A stretch of DNA of 11,989 bases. It comes from Bacillota bacterium. GTDB lineage: Bacteria; Bacillota; Bacilli; Alicyclobacillales; Alicyclobacillaceae. Under the pieces are notes generated by a model. It did no database searches, had not been told where the DNA came from, and saw only the letters and a program-made list of their open reading frames with translations. Made by a program: the position numbers and the translations under genes. The stretch covers positions 1 to 11,989 of the forward strand of contig JAKADF010000050.1 of the NCBI GenBank assembly GCA_021820805.1, given 5' to 3'. This document shows, piece after piece, positions 11,897 through 11,989 of this stretch (position 1 is the stretch's first letter; each line of letters opens with the position of its first letter).

Positions 11897-11989
11897 ATCA
11901 ATTTGTCGATCTAATTTTCTCCGGACCAGAGCAGATACTTAGGCAGGCCATTTCGTATTTAAACCAGCTTTCCACTGTGGCTGCCACGG
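11893..11989 (+). CDS. 5' end of another gene, cut by the window
   Basis: GTG 11893 overlaps the previous stop (GTGA), with GGAGG 9 nt upstream. Only 32 codons are visible; they start MNQFVDLIFSGPEQILRQAI. This is an amphipathic segment and no membrane helix is visible yet. The tight overlap shows that the operon continues to the right. Confidence 0.65.
   Translation, partial: MNQFVDLIFSGPEQILRQAISYLNQLSTVAAT

Noticed and set aside
302..11989. Conjugative element (ICE) interpretation based on integrase, ImmA and XRE genes
   Set aside because: No relaxase, coupling protein or VirB4-like gene is visible; the replicon is phage-like (initiator plus DnaC). It remains possible if transfer genes lie downstream.

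Overview
The window looks like the left end of an integrated mobile element in a low-to-medium GC Firmicute (Bacillales-like). The evidence for the host is tRNA genes with encoded CCA ends, AGGAGG-type ribosome binding sites, occasional TTG/GTG starts, a Bacillus-type LexA box and a RemA-family protein. The species cannot be named from this sequence. The first ~225 bases are chromosomal: the 3' end of a tRNA-Lys gene, a tRNA-Leu(UAG) gene and a tRNA-Pro(UGG) gene. The element begins immediately afterwards, with an integrase gene pointing at the tRNA-Pro gene, which is the likely attachment site.

Leftward control block (302-3771, minus strand): repressor with two clear and perhaps three XRE-type helix-turn-helix units, membrane-anchored Mrr-like nuclease, ImmA-like metalloprotease, tyrosine integrase. 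A palindromic LexA-type box lies just upstream of the protease gene. This suggests a circuit in which DNA damage raises the protease, the protease removes the repressor, and the element is induced. Rightward early block (3921-6465, plus strand): Cro-like XRE regulator, small proteins, an excisionase-like HTH protein and an AAA+ ATPase. The divergent promoter region and the 3' end of the Cro-like gene carry three copies of one operator, TTGTAGCG-N3-CGCTACAA; the rightward promoter has one copy between its -35 and -10 boxes.

Replication block (6481-8451): a DnaD/phage-type initiator with 12-bp iterons inside its own coding sequence followed by an AT-rich stretch (a probable origin), a DnaC/DnaI-like helicase loader whose start lies 143 nt inside the initiator gene, and a RemA (DUF370) homologue joined to it by a 4-nt overlap.

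Right part (8656-11989): a tight run of very small one-helix membrane proteins (36-68 aa), a secreted Pro/Ser/Gly-rich protein, another small membrane protein, a very hydrophobic 154-aa protein and a truncated next gene. No relaxase, VirB4 or FtsK gene is visible, and neither are tail, terminase or capsid genes of a tailed phage. Order, sizes and topologies most resemble the virion/secretion block of a filamentous (inovirus-like) phage, or the membrane-protein set of an internal-membrane tailless phage. Either would be unusual next to a lambda-like integrase/repressor/DnaC replicon. The genes that would decide this lie beyond the window.
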